A stretch of 64,000 nt of DNA from DVED01 sp963838375 (GCA_963838375.1 CAWIQY010000006.1:1-64000), one strand, 5' to 3'. Positions 19,538 through 29,243 are shown, numbered from the stretch's first letter. Numbers and translations are program-made. Notes: generated by a model from the letters alone, not told the origin.

Positions 19538-21367
19538 ATGGTCAAATCGTCAATGTCACCTTCCGACGAACAACAACCCGAAAAAATCTATTTGCCGCGT
19601 ACCAGCGAATCCGACACCCTCAAGCGAATTCGCCACACGGCGTCTCATGTGATGGCGATGGCAGTACAGAAGCTATTTCCCAAGGCACAAGTGACGATCG
19701 GTCCGTGGACGGAATCCGGATTTTACTACGACTTCGATTGTCCCGAACCCTTTGCCGAAAAAGATTTGAAAGCCATCAAAAAAGAGATGGTGAAAATTAT
19801 CAACCAAAAACTTCCCGTCATTCGGGAGGAAGTCAGTCGCGCCGAAGCCCAGCAACGAATCGAAGCCCTTGGGGAACCCTACAAACTGGAAATCCTCGAT
19901 AGCATCCAAGAACCGATTACTTTATACCATTTGGGCGATCGATGGTGGGATTTGTGCGCTGGCCCCCACATCGAGAATACCGCCGAGTTGAACCCCAAAG
20001 CGATCGATCTCGAAACCGTGGCGGGGGCATATTGGCGCGGCGATGCCAACAACGCCCAACTCCAGCGCATCTACGGAACCGCTTGGGAAACCCCCGAACA
20101 ATTACAAGAACACAAGCGGCGCAAGGAAGAAGCCCTCAAACGCGATCACCGCAAACTGGGGAAAGAACTGGGATTGTTTATTTTCAGCGATCCCGTCGGT
20201 CCGGGATTGCCACTATGGACGCCCAAAGGCACCATTCTACGATCGACTTTGGAAAACTTCCTCAAAGAAGAACAAGTCAAACGCGGCTATCTGGGTGTGG
20301 TTACGCCTCATATCGCCCGCATCGACTTATTCAAAATCTCCGGACATTGGCAGAAATACCAAGAAGATATGTTCCCGATGATGGCGGAAGACGAGGAATC
20401 CGCCGCTGCCGAACAGGGATTTGTCCTCAAACCGATGAACTGTCCCTTCCACATCCAAATTTACAAGAGTGAGTTGCGATCGTATCGGGAACTGCCCATG
20501 CGTTTGGCGGAATTCGGCACGGTTTACCGTTACGAACAATCGGGAGAATTGGGCGGCTTAACTCGGGTACGGGGCTTCACGGTGGATGATTCCCACCTCT
20601 TTGTCACCCCAGAACAGTTGGAAGCGGAATTTCTCAATGTCGTCGATCTGATTCTGTCGGTTTTTGATGCTTTGCAACTCAAGGATTTCAAAGCCCGACT
20701 GAGTTTTCGCGATCCCGAATCGGATAAATATATCGGTTCTGACGAGGCGTGGAATAAGGCAGAAAATGCCATCCGCCATGCGGTGAGTACTTTGGGGATG
20801 GAATCTTTTGAAGCGCCCGGAGAAGCCGCATTTTACGGGCCTAAACTCGATTTTATCTTCCGAGATGTGCTCGATCGAGAATGGCAATTGGGAACAGTAC
20901 AAGTCGATTACAACTTACCGGAACGGTTCGAGTTAGAATACGTCGCCGAAGACGGTTCTCGCCAACGCCCGGTGATGATTCACCGCGCCCCCTTCGGTTC
21001 TCTGGAACGATTAATTGGCATTCTCATCGAACAGTATGCGGGCGATTTTCCCCTGTGGTTAGCGCCGGAACAGGTGCGGTTATTATCCGTCAGCGATGAG
21101 TTTTTGCCCTATGCCAAAGAAGTGGTTGCCCAAATGCAATTGTTGGGAATTCGTGCCGTTGCCGATACCAGTCAAGAACGCTTGGGTAAGCTGATTCGCA
21201 ATGCCGAAAAAGCCAAAATTCCGGTGATGGGAATTGTTGGGGCGAAGGAGGTGGAATCTGGGAGTTTGAGTATTCGCACTCGCGCCTCTGGGGAATTGGG
21301 TTCGATTCCGACGGCGGAGGTGTTGGAGAAGTTGAAAAGTGCGATCGATTCTCGCGGTAATTTTTAA
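19538..21367 (+). CDS. thrS: ThrS, threonyl-tRNA synthetase
   Basis: A 609-residue class II synthetase that charges tRNA-Thr and edits mischarged serine. It lacks the N-terminal TGS domain, usual for the cyanobacterial form of about 600 residues. The editing domain has IRHTASHVMA and DLCAGPHI (HxxxH and C-x-x-x-H). Catalytic motifs are visible: zinc ligands in KPMNCPFH, DDSHLF and MIHRAPFGS, motif 2 FGTVYRYEQSGEL, and motif 3 GSLERLIG. The C-terminal anticodon-binding domain begins at LWLAPEQVRLL. ATG 19538 is used; another in-frame ATG follows at 19553. The stop at 21365-21367 is followed at once by an inverted-repeat element that could act as terminator. Confidence 0.97.
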   Translation: MVKSSMSPSDEQQPEKIYLPRTSESDTLKRIRHTASHVMAMAVQKLFPKAQVTIGPWTESGFYYDFDCPEPFAEKDLKAIKKEMVKIINQKLPVIREEVSRAEAQQRIEALGEPYKLEILDSIQEPITLYHLGDRWWDLCAGPHIENTAELNPKAIDLETVAGAYWRGDANNAQLQRIYGTAWETPEQLQEHKRRKEEALKRDHRKLGKELGLFIFSDPVGPGLPLWTPKGTILRSTLENFLKEEQVKRGYLGVVTPHIARIDLFKISGHWQKYQEDMFPMMAEDEESAAAEQGFVLKPMNCPFHIQIYKSELRSYRELPMRLAEFGTVYRYEQSGELGGLTRVRGFTVDDSHLFVTPEQLEAEFLNVVDLILSVFDALQLKDFKARLSFRDPESDKYIGSDEAWNKAENAIRHAVSTLGMESFEAPGEAAFYGPKLDFIFRDVLDREWQLGTVQVDYNLPERFELEYVAEDGSRQRPVMIHRAPFGSLERLIGILIEQYAGDFPLWLAPEQVRLLSVSDEFLPYAKEVVAQMQLLGIRAVADTSQERLGKLIRNAEKAKIPVMGIVGAKEVESGSLSIRTRASGELGSIPTAEVLEKLKSAIDSRGNF

Positions 21368-21373
21368 TCGCGG

Positions 21374-21442
21374 GTAGGGGCAAAGCATTTGGGCAATAAT
21401 TTAGATCTCAAACAGATAAGTTTATCTCCAAATGCTTTGCCC
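21374..21442. repeat. Small inverted-repeat element, family A copy 3 (possible thrS terminator)
   Basis: The best-preserved copy: GGGCAAAGCATTTGG (21378-21392) is the exact reverse complement of CCAAATGCTTTGCCC (21428-21442), with 35 bp between. It begins seven bases after the thrS stop. A transcript would fold into a long hairpin. Confidence 0.75.
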
Positions 21443-21487
21443 GATCGTGGATGGATGCGTTATATCAGTTGTTTTTGGAAATTCTAA

Positions 21488-22192
21488 ATGACTGTTGTTT
21501 ATCCAGTTGAATCTAAAATCGAAATTCTTTATCCGATTTCCGATGACAAACCTGTGGCAGAAACCTTTACTCATCTCTATGCCATTCTGACAATATTAGA
21601 AGTTTTGCGGCAATATTTAGCAGGTCGTCAGGCAACGGTATTATCCGACCAATACCTTTATTATGTCCAAGGCTTTCCTAAATTTCGGGTTGCGCCGGAT
21701 ATTATGGTTATTTTTGATGTGAAGCCAGGAGGACGAGATAGTTACAAAATTTGGGAAGAAGGTCAAGTTCCTAAAGTCATTTTTGAAATTGCTTCCGAAG
21801 CCACACAACAAGACGATCGAAATGGGAAGAAAACGTTATATGAAGGATTAGGCGTTGAAGAATATTGGTTATTCGATCCTAAAGGAAAATGGATTGAAGG
21901 CAAGTTACTAGGATACCGATTGGTAGGAGAAACTTACCAGGAAATAGAAGATAGTCGCAGTCTACCTTTACAACTTCGGATTGAAGTAGAAGGAGAAGTT
22001 CTCGGATTTTACCGAGAAGATACAGGTGAAAAATTATTAATTCCTGATGAGTTGGCAAGAAAACTTCAGGAACGAAACCAACAATTAGAACGGGAAGCTA
22101 CTGCCAGAAAGACAGCCGAACAAAAAGTGAAAGAACTGGAATCAATTGTAGCAAGCTATCGTGATAAATTCGGAGAATTACCCGCTGACTAA
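21488..22192 (+). CDS. Uma2-family predicted nuclease with C-terminal coiled coil
   Basis: A 234-residue protein. Residues about 25-190 are the Uma2 (DUF820) domain, a PD-(D/E)XK-fold predicted endonuclease common in cyanobacteria and of unproven function. Core features are APDIMVIFDV (acidic), VIFEIASEATQQDD (E), and K-K-T-L-Y-E-G-L-G-V-E-E-Y-W-L-F. Residues about 195-225 are charged heptads (LARKLQERNQQLEREATARK) likely to form a coiled coil. It appears intact, unlike several other Uma2 loci here. Confidence 0.88.
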   Translation: MTVVYPVESKIEILYPISDDKPVAETFTHLYAILTILEVLRQYLAGRQATVLSDQYLYYVQGFPKFRVAPDIMVIFDVKPGGRDSYKIWEEGQVPKVIFEIASEATQQDDRNGKKTLYEGLGVEEYWLFDPKGKWIEGKLLGYRLVGETYQEIEDSRSLPLQLRIEVEGEVLGFYREDTGEKLLIPDELARKLQERNQQLEREATARKTAEQKVKELESIVASYRDKFGELPAD

Positions 22193-22335
22193 TTTATTTT
22201 TTCGATCTCTAAAAATATCCAATGATAGAAAATAGGAATTATTTCTGAGATAGAGTCCATGGTTAAGGGCAATTGACAAGCTGAAAAGCGGTTGCTGAAA
22301 AATGCTATAAACTCAAAATCATTAACTGAAATTTT

Positions 22336-23439
22336 ATGGCAGAAATTGCCACTATTCCTTCACAAAACGATCGAGATCTACGCTTTGATTACCTCAAGGT
22401 TATCGGCTTACTCTGTATTATATTAGCGCATACGGAACCCGGCGATGTTATCGACCAGATTCGTAATTTTGATGTGCCATTAATGGTGATGGTTTCCGGT
22501 GCACTGTTTAGCAATTCTGCTCAAACGAAACAATACAAACTCAAAGATTATGTCATCCAGCGATTCTGGAGATTGATGGCGCCAGTTTGGTGCTTTTTTA
22601 TATTTTATTTTAGCTTTGCTTCTTTCAATTCGTGGATGAGAGAAAAAGAGTATCCTTACGATTGGCACGATATTTTAGGAACATTTTCAACGATCGACGG
22701 AATCGGGTATGTTTGGGTAATTCGGGTTTTTCTGATTATTGCTGTTTTGTCTCCTGGATTGCTGAAGCTGAGCCAATCTATTCAGGAAAATAAAAAAAAG
22801 CTGTATGGAGCGATCGGCATTTTTTTACTCTATGAGTGCGTTGCCACCTGGGTCGAGAATTGGGATACGTCAGATATTTATAAAAATATAGCCGTTGTTC
22901 CCGGAACTTTATTTTATATTACTCAAAATATTTTAATCGGCAAAATATTATTCTATGCGATCGCCTATAGCTTTGTCTTCTTAATCGGAATCTGGTTGCG
23001 AGATTTAAGCCGAAAATCAACTCAAGTTTTATCTAGAGTGTTTGGCTTGATTTTTTTCATATTAGGATTGCTATATTTTCTCAATGAGGGAGAATTTATC
23101 AGAACCCAAGACTATAAATATCCACCACAGCTCTACTACTTGTCTTACGCCCTGTTTATGGCAATTTTGTTGTATTTAGGAATTGATTATTTACACAAAA
23201 AGCAAAAATTATCAAATCGATATATCAATCAATGGATTGTCTTTATTAGCTCTTCTTCGCTTTGGGTCTATCTATGGCACATTTTCTTCCTGGAATACTC
23301 CGCCAAAAATTTCCTCAATATCGTTATCTTATCCATTGCCACCACCGGCATACAAAAAATTTTGATTTCTCAAATTGTCGATCGAACCCCATGGGGTCGC
23401 AAAAATGCTAGTCTATTAAAAGTTCTCTTTTTGCGATAG
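22336..23439 (+). CDS. Membrane acyltransferase 3 family protein
   Basis: A 367-residue integral membrane protein with about ten hydrophobic segments. The N-terminus shows the acyltransferase-3 pattern: R-x-D-Y-L-K-V-I-G-L-L-C-I-I-L-A-H with the catalytic-type His, followed by FDVPLMVMVSGALF and a basic stretch (KDYVIQRFWRLMAP). Family members O-acylate surface polysaccharides or lipids; the substrate here cannot be told. The gene is more AT-rich than its neighbours, with A/T-ending codons and A-runs, and has no partner genes nearby, which hints at horizontal acquisition. The start ATG 22336 fits the homologous N-terminus. Confidence 0.85.
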   Translation: MAEIATIPSQNDRDLRFDYLKVIGLLCIILAHTEPGDVIDQIRNFDVPLMVMVSGALFSNSAQTKQYKLKDYVIQRFWRLMAPVWCFFIFYFSFASFNSWMREKEYPYDWHDILGTFSTIDGIGYVWVIRVFLIIAVLSPGLLKLSQSIQENKKKLYGAIGIFLLYECVATWVENWDTSDIYKNIAVVPGTLFYITQNILIGKILFYAIAYSFVFLIGIWLRDLSRKSTQVLSRVFGLIFFILGLLYFLNEGEFIRTQDYKYPPQLYYLSYALFMAILLYLGIDYLHKKQKLSNRYINQWIVFISSSSLWVYLWHIFFLEYSAKNFLNIVILSIATTGIQKILISQIVDRTPWGRKNASLLKVLFLR

Positions 23440-23647
23440 ACACGATTGACCATCTGTTCCCACTGGGAATCGCTTCGGAAAAGGAAGAAACAGAGACTTT
23501 CTGGAACTTTTCCCAAATCCCTATAGCCTCAGCGCTAAAATAGGAATGTCTACAGATAGACAGACTCACCCGGTCTGAGCTAGCGTTAGCAGAGAAGTTC
23601 CTCAAGCCTGTCAACTCGCGCATCGAAAATCCGACATTTCCTAGAGA

Positions 23648-24676
23648 ATGACTAGTACCGAAGTTTTATCTCAAAAAATACGTACCTCGGTCAAGCTTTC
23701 CCCCATTGGCAACCCGTTAAGCGTTGCCCCCATGATGGATTGCACCGATCGCCACTTTCGTTACTTCATGCGTCAGATTACCCGACGCACTCTCTTATAT
23801 ACGGAGATGATTACCACCGGGGCGATTCTACACGGCGATCGCGCCAAACTCCTTGGTTTCTCTCCCCAAGAAACACCCGTCGCTTTTCAAATCGGGGGTG
23901 ACGATCCCAAAGAACTCGCCGAATGCGCCCGGATTGTCGAAGATTTGGGCTATACCGAGATTAATCTCAATGTCGGTTGTCCCAGCGATCGCGTCCAAAA
24001 TGGCAACTTCGGCGCGTGTCTGATGGCGCAACCGGAACGAGTTGCCGTCGCCGTTGCCGCGATGCAAAAAGCGGTGAAGATTCCCATTTCCGTCAAACAC
24101 CGCATCGGTATCGACGATCGTGACGCCTACGAAGACATGGCACACTTCGTCCAAATTGTCTCAGAAGCCGGATGTCGGCGCTTCACCGTCCATGCCCGCA
24201 AAGCCTGGTTGCAGGGACTTTCCCCCAAGGAAAACCGCACGGTTCCCCCCTTGCGGTACGAGGATGTATACCGACTCAAACGGGACTTTCCTCACCTCTT
24301 TATCGAGATCAACGGCGGCATCACCAGCTTGGAACAAGCCCAGGAACACACCCAGTTCGTTGATGCGGCGATGATCGGACGCGCTGCTTATGACAACCCC
24401 TATCTGTTTGCGATCGCCGATCGCGATATCTACGGCGACGAAACAATTCCCCTGACACGCCACCAAGTTGCCGAGGCAATGTTGGACTATTGCGATCGTT
24501 GGGTATTCCACGGCTTCAGACTGCACAGCATCACCCGACATATGCTGCAACTGTTTGCCGGAAAACCGGGAACCCGGGCATGGAAGCGCTATCTCAGCGA
24601 AAATGTCAATCGACCCGGTGCCGATTCTCAGGTGATTCTCGAAGCACTTGCCCAAGTGTCCGACTCCCCTGATTAA
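23648..24676 (+). CDS. dusA: DusA, tRNA-dihydrouridine(20/20a) synthase
   Basis: A 342-residue FMN-dependent enzyme reducing uridine 20/20a in the tRNA D-loop. The N-terminal flavin-barrel signature is SVAPMMDCTDRHFRYF. INLNVGCPSDRVQNG precedes the catalytic Cys, most likely C124 in FGACLM. KHRIGIDD, FTVHARKAWLQGL and EINGGI follow, then the C-terminal tRNA-binding helical domain (HSITRHMLQLFAGKPGTRAWKR). KAWLQGLSPKENR is characteristic of DusA rather than DusB. The end overlaps the start of the EamA transporter gene by about 29 bases, suggesting co-transcription. Confidence 0.95.
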   Translation: MTSTEVLSQKIRTSVKLSPIGNPLSVAPMMDCTDRHFRYFMRQITRRTLLYTEMITTGAILHGDRAKLLGFSPQETPVAFQIGGDDPKELAECARIVEDLGYTEINLNVGCPSDRVQNGNFGACLMAQPERVAVAVAAMQKAVKIPISVKHRIGIDDRDAYEDMAHFVQIVSEAGCRRFTVHARKAWLQGLSPKENRTVPPLRYEDVYRLKRDFPHLFIEINGGITSLEQAQEHTQFVDAAMIGRAAYDNPYLFAIADRDIYGDETIPLTRHQVAEAMLDYCDRWVFHGFRLHSITRHMLQLFAGKPGTRAWKRYLSENVNRPGADSQVILEALAQVSDSPD

Positions 24677-25583
24677 CGCCCCCAAGTCCTCCAAAATTAT
24701 TGCCGTCCTGGGGGTGGGTGTCCTTGCCGTCTCCACGGCGGCAATTTGGATTCGGCTGGCGATCTCTTCGGCTGGGGTCAGCGGAGTTGGGTTTAGCCTG
24801 GTTCTGGCGGCAAGTCGCCTGACCCTGGCATCCCTGCTGCTGATACCCACTTGGCACCGGGTTCCGTGGCGGCAGATCTCACGATCGGCGATCGTCTATG
24901 CCTTAGCCGCTGGGGTGTTTCTCGCCGTGCACTTCGCCACTTGGATTACCTCCCTGTCTTATACTTCGATCGCCGCAGCCACCACTTTGGTCACCAGTAA
25001 TCCCCTCTGGGTTACTTTATTATCTTGGTTGTGGTTTGGGGAAAAACCGACATTTCGCACGGTGTTGGGGATTGCGATCGCCTTGACAGGGGGGATTCTC
25101 ATCAGTGTGGGGGGAACTGCACAAACTGCAACCGCGAGCAACCCGTTATTAGGCAATTTTCTAGCACTGGTGGGAGCTTGGACGGTGAGTTTTTACTTGT
25201 TGTTGGGACGAGAAGCGCAACGGCAAGGATTGGGACTTGGGGGTTACGGAATCGTGGCGTATGGTTCGGCGGCGCTGGTGTTGCTGCCGTTGCCGGGACT
25301 GTTCGGCGCCAGTTATGCGGGATTTCCCCCAGTGGTGTATTTCTACATTCTGATGACCGCATTACTCCCGCAATTGGTGGGTCATACCAGTATCAACTGG
25401 GCGGTGCGTTGGGTATCGCCGACCCTGATTACACTGATGATTTTATTTGAACCCGTTTGTGCCAGCATTTTGGGGTATTGGATATTTGGAGAAGTGCCGA
25501 CATTTTGGGTTTTAGTCGGGGCTGTGGTGTTATTAATGGGAGTGGCGATCGCCGCTTTGGGAGCGCGATCTCGATCGGGTTAA
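24648..25583 (+). CDS. EamA/DMT-family transporter
   Basis: A 311-residue protein with ten predicted membrane helices arranged as two EamA repeats (helices 1-5 from IIAVLGVGVLAVSTAAIWIR, 6-10 from GNFLALVGAWTVSFYLLL). Family members export metabolites or act as drug/metabolite permeases; the substrate is unknown. Typical signatures are F-A-T-W-I-T-S-L-x-Y-T-S-I-A-A-A-T-T-L and the ILFEPVCASILGYWIFGE ending. The start is uncertain: TTG 24648 lies inside dusA and is the only near-cognate codon that leaves the first helix whole. Confidence 0.85.
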   Translation: MPKCPTPLINAPKSSKIIAVLGVGVLAVSTAAIWIRLAISSAGVSGVGFSLVLAASRLTLASLLLIPTWHRVPWRQISRSAIVYALAAGVFLAVHFATWITSLSYTSIAAATTLVTSNPLWVTLLSWLWFGEKPTFRTVLGIAIALTGGILISVGGTAQTATASNPLLGNFLALVGAWTVSFYLLLGREAQRQGLGLGGYGIVAYGSAALVLLPLPGLFGASYAGFPPVVYFYILMTALLPQLVGHTSINWAVRWVSPTLITLMILFEPVCASILGYWIFGEVPTFWVLVGAVVLLMGVAIAALGARSRSG

Positions 25584-25644
25584 AGACGTTAAAGCCTGAA
25601 AATAGATCGACAGCCAAACATGCTGCTCTAATCATTTAGAATAA

Positions 25645-25675
25645 GCGATCGCACTTCTGACAAAAATGCGATCGC
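25645..25675. terminator. HIP1 hairpin between convergent genes
   Basis: GCGATCGCA (25645-25653) and TGCGATCGC (25667-25675) form an inverted repeat between the convergent transporter and glycosyltransferase genes. There is no T-run. It may work as a bidirectional terminator or simply be two HIP1 sites. Confidence 0.35.
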
Positions 25676-25724
25676 CCCATTGGAGAGCAGACTGTACTAT
25701 TTATTGGCAGTGGCAAACTCGGCG

Positions 25725-27140
25725 CTAACTCGAGAAACTCGGTTGCTGCTGTAATTTCACAGCCCGTCCAACTAGATGTTCGGGAGTGTCATCGATCGCT
25801 TCTCGATAGATGTTCAAGATAGTATCCGCTTTCACTTCCCAGTCGAAATTCTGGCGAACTCGCTGCTGTGCGGCTTGCCCCATACTGTGGCGCAAATCGG
25901 GGGATAATGCCAACTTCGTCATAGCTGCTGCGAAACCACCAATAAACTCTTCTTGGGAAGTGGGATCGACAAGGATGCCGCAAGATTCGTCGAGATAGTC
26001 CGCAGGTCCCCCCCAGTTAGTGGCAACCACAGGCAATCCGATCGCCATCGCTTCCAGAACGGCTGCCCCACCGCATTCCAGGAGACTGGGTAGAACTAAA
26101 GTATCGGACTCGCGTAGCTTTTGAGCACAATCTGCTGGGGAACACCAACCGGAAAAACGAACGCTTCCTTGAATGTCGCGATCTTCTCCGACAGTATTAC
26201 TCTGGTGTTCTGACTCCATTAATCCTAATTCTTGAGCTTGGGCTTCTAGAGTAGATCGTTGTGCGCCATCTCCAATAATCTCTAAGGTGACGGGCAACTG
26301 CTGGGCAACCTGTTTGAATGCGGGCAATAGCAAATCTACGGCTTTCCAGTCAACCAGCCGACCGACATAAACAAACCGAGTTGGGAGAAGGGAATCTTCT
26401 TTTGAATGCAGACTATTTTTGGGTTCCCATGTCTCTTTTAAGGAAACGGCTTCTGGGTCTCCCGTTGACTGCCAAGTGGAGAAATCAACGCCGTTCTCAA
26501 CCAATTCGATCGTCTTGCCGCAAATGTTTTTGGGAAGAGCCTCTTTCGTCCGCTGATTGGCAACGAGTAAGACTTTTGCTTGGCGTTTACCCGGAATTAA
26601 GGTATTGACAAAATTGGCAAAGAAGCGACCGATACTTAAACTGAGATTAACCCATGGGCTTTGTCGGTGACGGAACGCTGGAGGATAGTCCATGCCACCA
26701 TTCATCGGTCCGATCGCCACGGGAACGCCCATTTCAAATATCAAGGAGGGTTCTTTGGGAGAGACGGGCATCGGTTGATGGATGATGTCAATCCGATGTT
26801 GCTGCATGATTTCTTGGATGATGCGCCGCTGCTCGATCTGATTGGAGAGTCGCAAAATTGTCCCGATCGAAAAGCAAGCTAAACGATGAGGAAGTCTTTT
26901 TTGGAGTTTACATAAAAAGCGTTTCCAAGCTTTACTTTTAACGAAATGAATTCGGTGAAAATCCTCGACAAAAATAGATTGAAGCTCATTTCGAGTTCGT
27001 TCGTGAACGATCAATCTAACATCGACTCCGCGCCGACGAAGGACTCGAAAATAGTGTAGGGGCAATGCGGCTTCGCCACCATACTTGAGCGAGGCGTGTT
27101 CGGCAACAATTAAAATGCGGGGATCTGTGGATTGAGACAT
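25725..27140 (-). CDS. GT4-family glycosyltransferase
   Basis: A 471-residue soluble GT-B enzyme. The N-terminal half starts RILIVAEHASLKYGGEAALP, with the glycine-rich acceptor loop. The C-terminal GT4 domain runs from RFVYVGRLVDWKAVDLLL through LEIIGDGAQRS to the E-x7-E motif in LECGGAAVLEAMAIG, then PVVATNWGGPADY. Such enzymes add sugars from nucleotide donors in surface polysaccharide or glycolipid synthesis; no other polysaccharide genes adjoin it, so the product is unknown. It ends convergently with the EamA gene. Confidence 0.9.
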   Translation of the reverse strand: MSQSTDPRILIVAEHASLKYGGEAALPLHYFRVLRRRGVDVRLIVHERTRNELQSIFVEDFHRIHFVKSKAWKRFLCKLQKRLPHRLACFSIGTILRLSNQIEQRRIIQEIMQQHRIDIIHQPMPVSPKEPSLIFEMGVPVAIGPMNGGMDYPPAFRHRQSPWVNLSLSIGRFFANFVNTLIPGKRQAKVLLVANQRTKEALPKNICGKTIELVENGVDFSTWQSTGDPEAVSLKETWEPKNSLHSKEDSLLPTRFVYVGRLVDWKAVDLLLPAFKQVAQQLPVTLEIIGDGAQRSTLEAQAQELGLMESEHQSNTVGEDRDIQGSVRFSGWCSPADCAQKLRESDTLVLPSLLECGGAAVLEAMAIGLPVVATNWGGPADYLDESCGILVDPTSQEEFIGGFAAAMTKLALSPDLRHSMGQAAQQRVRQNFDWEVKADTILNIYREAIDDTPEHLVGRAVKLQQQPSFSS

Positions 27141-27579
27141 ACAAATTTAGGTGGATGGACTCGTCAAATATTTTGGTAGAGCAACCTTTTTAAAGTTTGA
27201 TCGAATTCTAGGCTTAGCCAAAATGGACAAACCAACTCTAGTGGTATTCGTAGAGTGTGAATCTTTAAGATCGAAGCCATCAACAACTATGAAACCTGCT
27301 CTATGTAAAATCACGGAGCTGTTCGATGCTATCCTAACAAAGGAAATATCGATTTACGCTACTATTCGGTTGTAACCTTTCTGCTATAACGATCGTCAAG
27401 CAATCTCAGACACCTCTCCAGAAACTCGATCTCAGCCAGACAGGGCAAGACTTCAAGGTGAGAAATCGCGATCCAAAAAATAGGGGCATCGCACTGCGAT
27501 GCCCCTACTGATTACTCGTGTTTAATATTTAGATTTTGAATTTAATATCGATCGCCGGGATGCCCAAGTCGATGGAGAC
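27141..27579. other. Intergenic interval with a GTAGGGGC-type hairpin
   Basis: About 440 bp without a supported gene. TAGGGGCATCGCA (27481-27493) and TGCGATGCCCCTA (27495-27507) make a perfect 13-bp hairpin downstream of the SIMPL gene, which could terminate it; the sequence belongs to the GTAGGGGC repeat family. Confidence 0.6.
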
Positions 27580-28347
27580 TTACTGAACGCCGTAAGTCAT
27601 CAACACACCCAGTTCGATCGACACTTCCGGACGATCTCCGGCACTGCCCAGTGGTGGCGTGCAAGCCGTGGAAAATGGGGTAAAACTGGGAAACTCTGCC
27701 ATGTTCAAAATCTGAGTCGTTTGCGCTCCCACAGCGGCTGCCATTGCCTGAATTCGCGATCGGGCGTCTTCTATCGCCAAGCCCCGCGCTTGAGCTTCTA
27801 AAGCTTCAATATTTTCCAAGGTACAGGTCTCGTTGGAATAATTGTAGTACAGTCCTGCCGAGCTGGACGCTTCGGTGGCGACGTTCTTGATGCGATCGAG
27901 CAGGGTTTGACTGGGCTGACTGAGCTTAACCGTAACCACCGCTGAACCTGGGGACAGATAATACGGGGGACCCGATGTATTGGTTTCCACTGCGATGTTG
28001 TTCGCTGCCACACCGGCTTGGATTAACGCATCGACGATCGGCTGTAACTGGCTATCGGTCAGGTTTTCCGGTTGAGGAATAGGCTCGTTGGGATCGGTGG
28101 GATACGGTGCGTAGGGATCGGTACCATTAATGTACAATTGAATTTCCGCCGTATCGGCGGGTGCCGTTGCCGTGCCGCGTCCGTAAGTGGTCATCATGGG
28201 TCGATCGCCCATGAAAATTTGGGATAACTGGACATCCCCCCGTTCCTCCAAAACACCCGCGCGGATGGGCGTGTTAACACCCAAACCGAGAATAATTCCG
28301 GTAGAGGCGATCGCGACTCGAAACAAACTCGATTTTAAACGTTTCAT
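27580..28347 (-). CDS. SIMPL-domain (DUF541) periplasmic protein, copy 1
   Basis: 255 residues. Residues 1-30 are a Sec signal peptide (IASTGIILGLGVNTPIRAG). The SIMPL domain starts at MTTYGRGTATAPADTAEIQL and includes IVDALIQAGVAANNIAVETN and a late RSRIQAMAAAVGAQTTQILN helix. SIMPL proteins form oligomeric rings in the cell envelope and are linked to oxidative-stress protection in some bacteria; the molecular role is not settled. It lies 90 bp downstream of a paralogue on the same strand. Confidence 0.88.
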   Translation of the reverse strand: MKRLKSSLFRVAIASTGIILGLGVNTPIRAGVLEERGDVQLSQIFMGDRPMMTTYGRGTATAPADTAEIQLYINGTDPYAPYPTDPNEPIPQPENLTDSQLQPIVDALIQAGVAANNIAVETNTSGPPYYLSPGSAVVTVKLSQPSQTLLDRIKNVATEASSSAGLYYNYSNETCTLENIEALEAQARGLAIEDARSRIQAMAAAVGAQTTQILNMAEFPSFTPFSTACTPPLGSAGDRPEVSIELGVLMTYGVQ

Positions 28348-28394
28348 CTTAAAAAATTCTCCAAAAATTAGAAATTAGCGCTTTGGCTAGTTGT

Positions 28395-28436
28395 TGACTA
28401 TTAACTATTAACCATTAACTATTAACCATTAACCGT
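28395..28436. repeat. Short tandem repeat (ATTAACT/ATTAACC)
   Basis: ACTATTAACT and ACCATTAACC-type heptamer units alternate between the two SIMPL genes. Short tandem repeats of this kind are typical of filamentous cyanobacteria. Confidence 0.6.
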
Positions 28437-28437
28437 C

Positions 28438-29235
28438 CTAGCGAATGGCATAGGTAACAGCGATATTGTTCTTGACTTGCACTTCTAGAGGAAAACTCGG
28501 ATCGTAGCCAGACCAAGAGCTGTAGAATCCATCCGCGCCAATCGCCGGAAATTCTGTAGAGGTAGGAGACACGCAAACTGCGCCGTAGGGTTGAGTATCC
28601 GAAGACGCATCGAGAACGAATAAAATTTCGCCGAGTTGGACACCCATCGATGCGGCGATCGCTTCTCCTCGCTGCTTCGCCCGATTCATGGCATCACTGC
28701 GAGCGAGATTTTCCAAAGAGCCACAATTCGCACCCAACCGCATATTAAGCACTTGAAACATGAGATTGTCAACTTGCTTGGCCGTTTCGCCCGCCACTTC
28801 GAGTACCCGATTCATCAAATCTTTACTCGGTTGAGGCAATTCAAAAATCGCTTGAACACTGCCTCCCCCATAATAAGCCCCGACGGGATTGGAGATAATT
28901 TGAATGCTGGTAGCGGGAATGCCGATGGCGCTCAGTTTTTGAGTTAACACCTGCCGGAGCGTATTGGTGTCAACTTGCACATCCAGCATTTCCCCGTTCG
29001 GTCCGTACATCATTTCCAGACCGAAGATCGATTGGACTTGAACCCGAGAGGCAGGAGCGCTAGCCGAACCTTCAGTAAATACGGTAATTGCGCGTTGGTC
29101 GCTAAATTCCGGTACGCGCAGTTGGGCAACATTAGGGGAGGATTCGGCTTCGGCTGCCTGGATGGGAACGGGATGCGCGGTAACTCCCAAAACGAGGGAG
29201 GCTAAAACGAGACGAGAAAGTCCGATCGATTTCAT
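28438..29235 (-). CDS. SIMPL-domain (DUF541) periplasmic protein, copy 2
   Basis: 265 residues with a Sec signal (LVLASLVLGVTAHPVPIQAAE) and a SIMPL domain from ITVFTEGSASAPASRVQVQS. Conserved elements parallel copy 1: VLTQKLSAIGIPATSIQIIS, AIFELPQPSKDLMNRV and AMNRAKQRGEAIAASMGVQLGEILFV. The two proteins are clearly diverged, so the duplication is old. sipA starts just upstream on the same strand with an 8-bp gap (29235 to 29244), so all three may share a transcript. Confidence 0.88.
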   Translation of the reverse strand: MKSIGLSRLVLASLVLGVTAHPVPIQAAEAESSPNVAQLRVPEFSDQRAITVFTEGSASAPASRVQVQSIFGLEMMYGPNGEMLDVQVDTNTLRQVLTQKLSAIGIPATSIQIISNPVGAYYGGGSVQAIFELPQPSKDLMNRVLEVAGETAKQVDNLMFQVLNMRLGANCGSLENLARSDAMNRAKQRGEAIAASMGVQLGEILFVLDASSDTQPYGAVCVSPTSTEFPAIGADGFYSSWSGYDPSFPLEVQVKNNIAVTYAIR

Positions 29236-29243
29236 TCGTTATT

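Noticed and set aside
27151..27375. Short plus-strand ORF of 74 residues
   Set aside because: No family resemblance and no ribosome binding site; it overlaps the likely upstream region of the glycosyltransferase gene.
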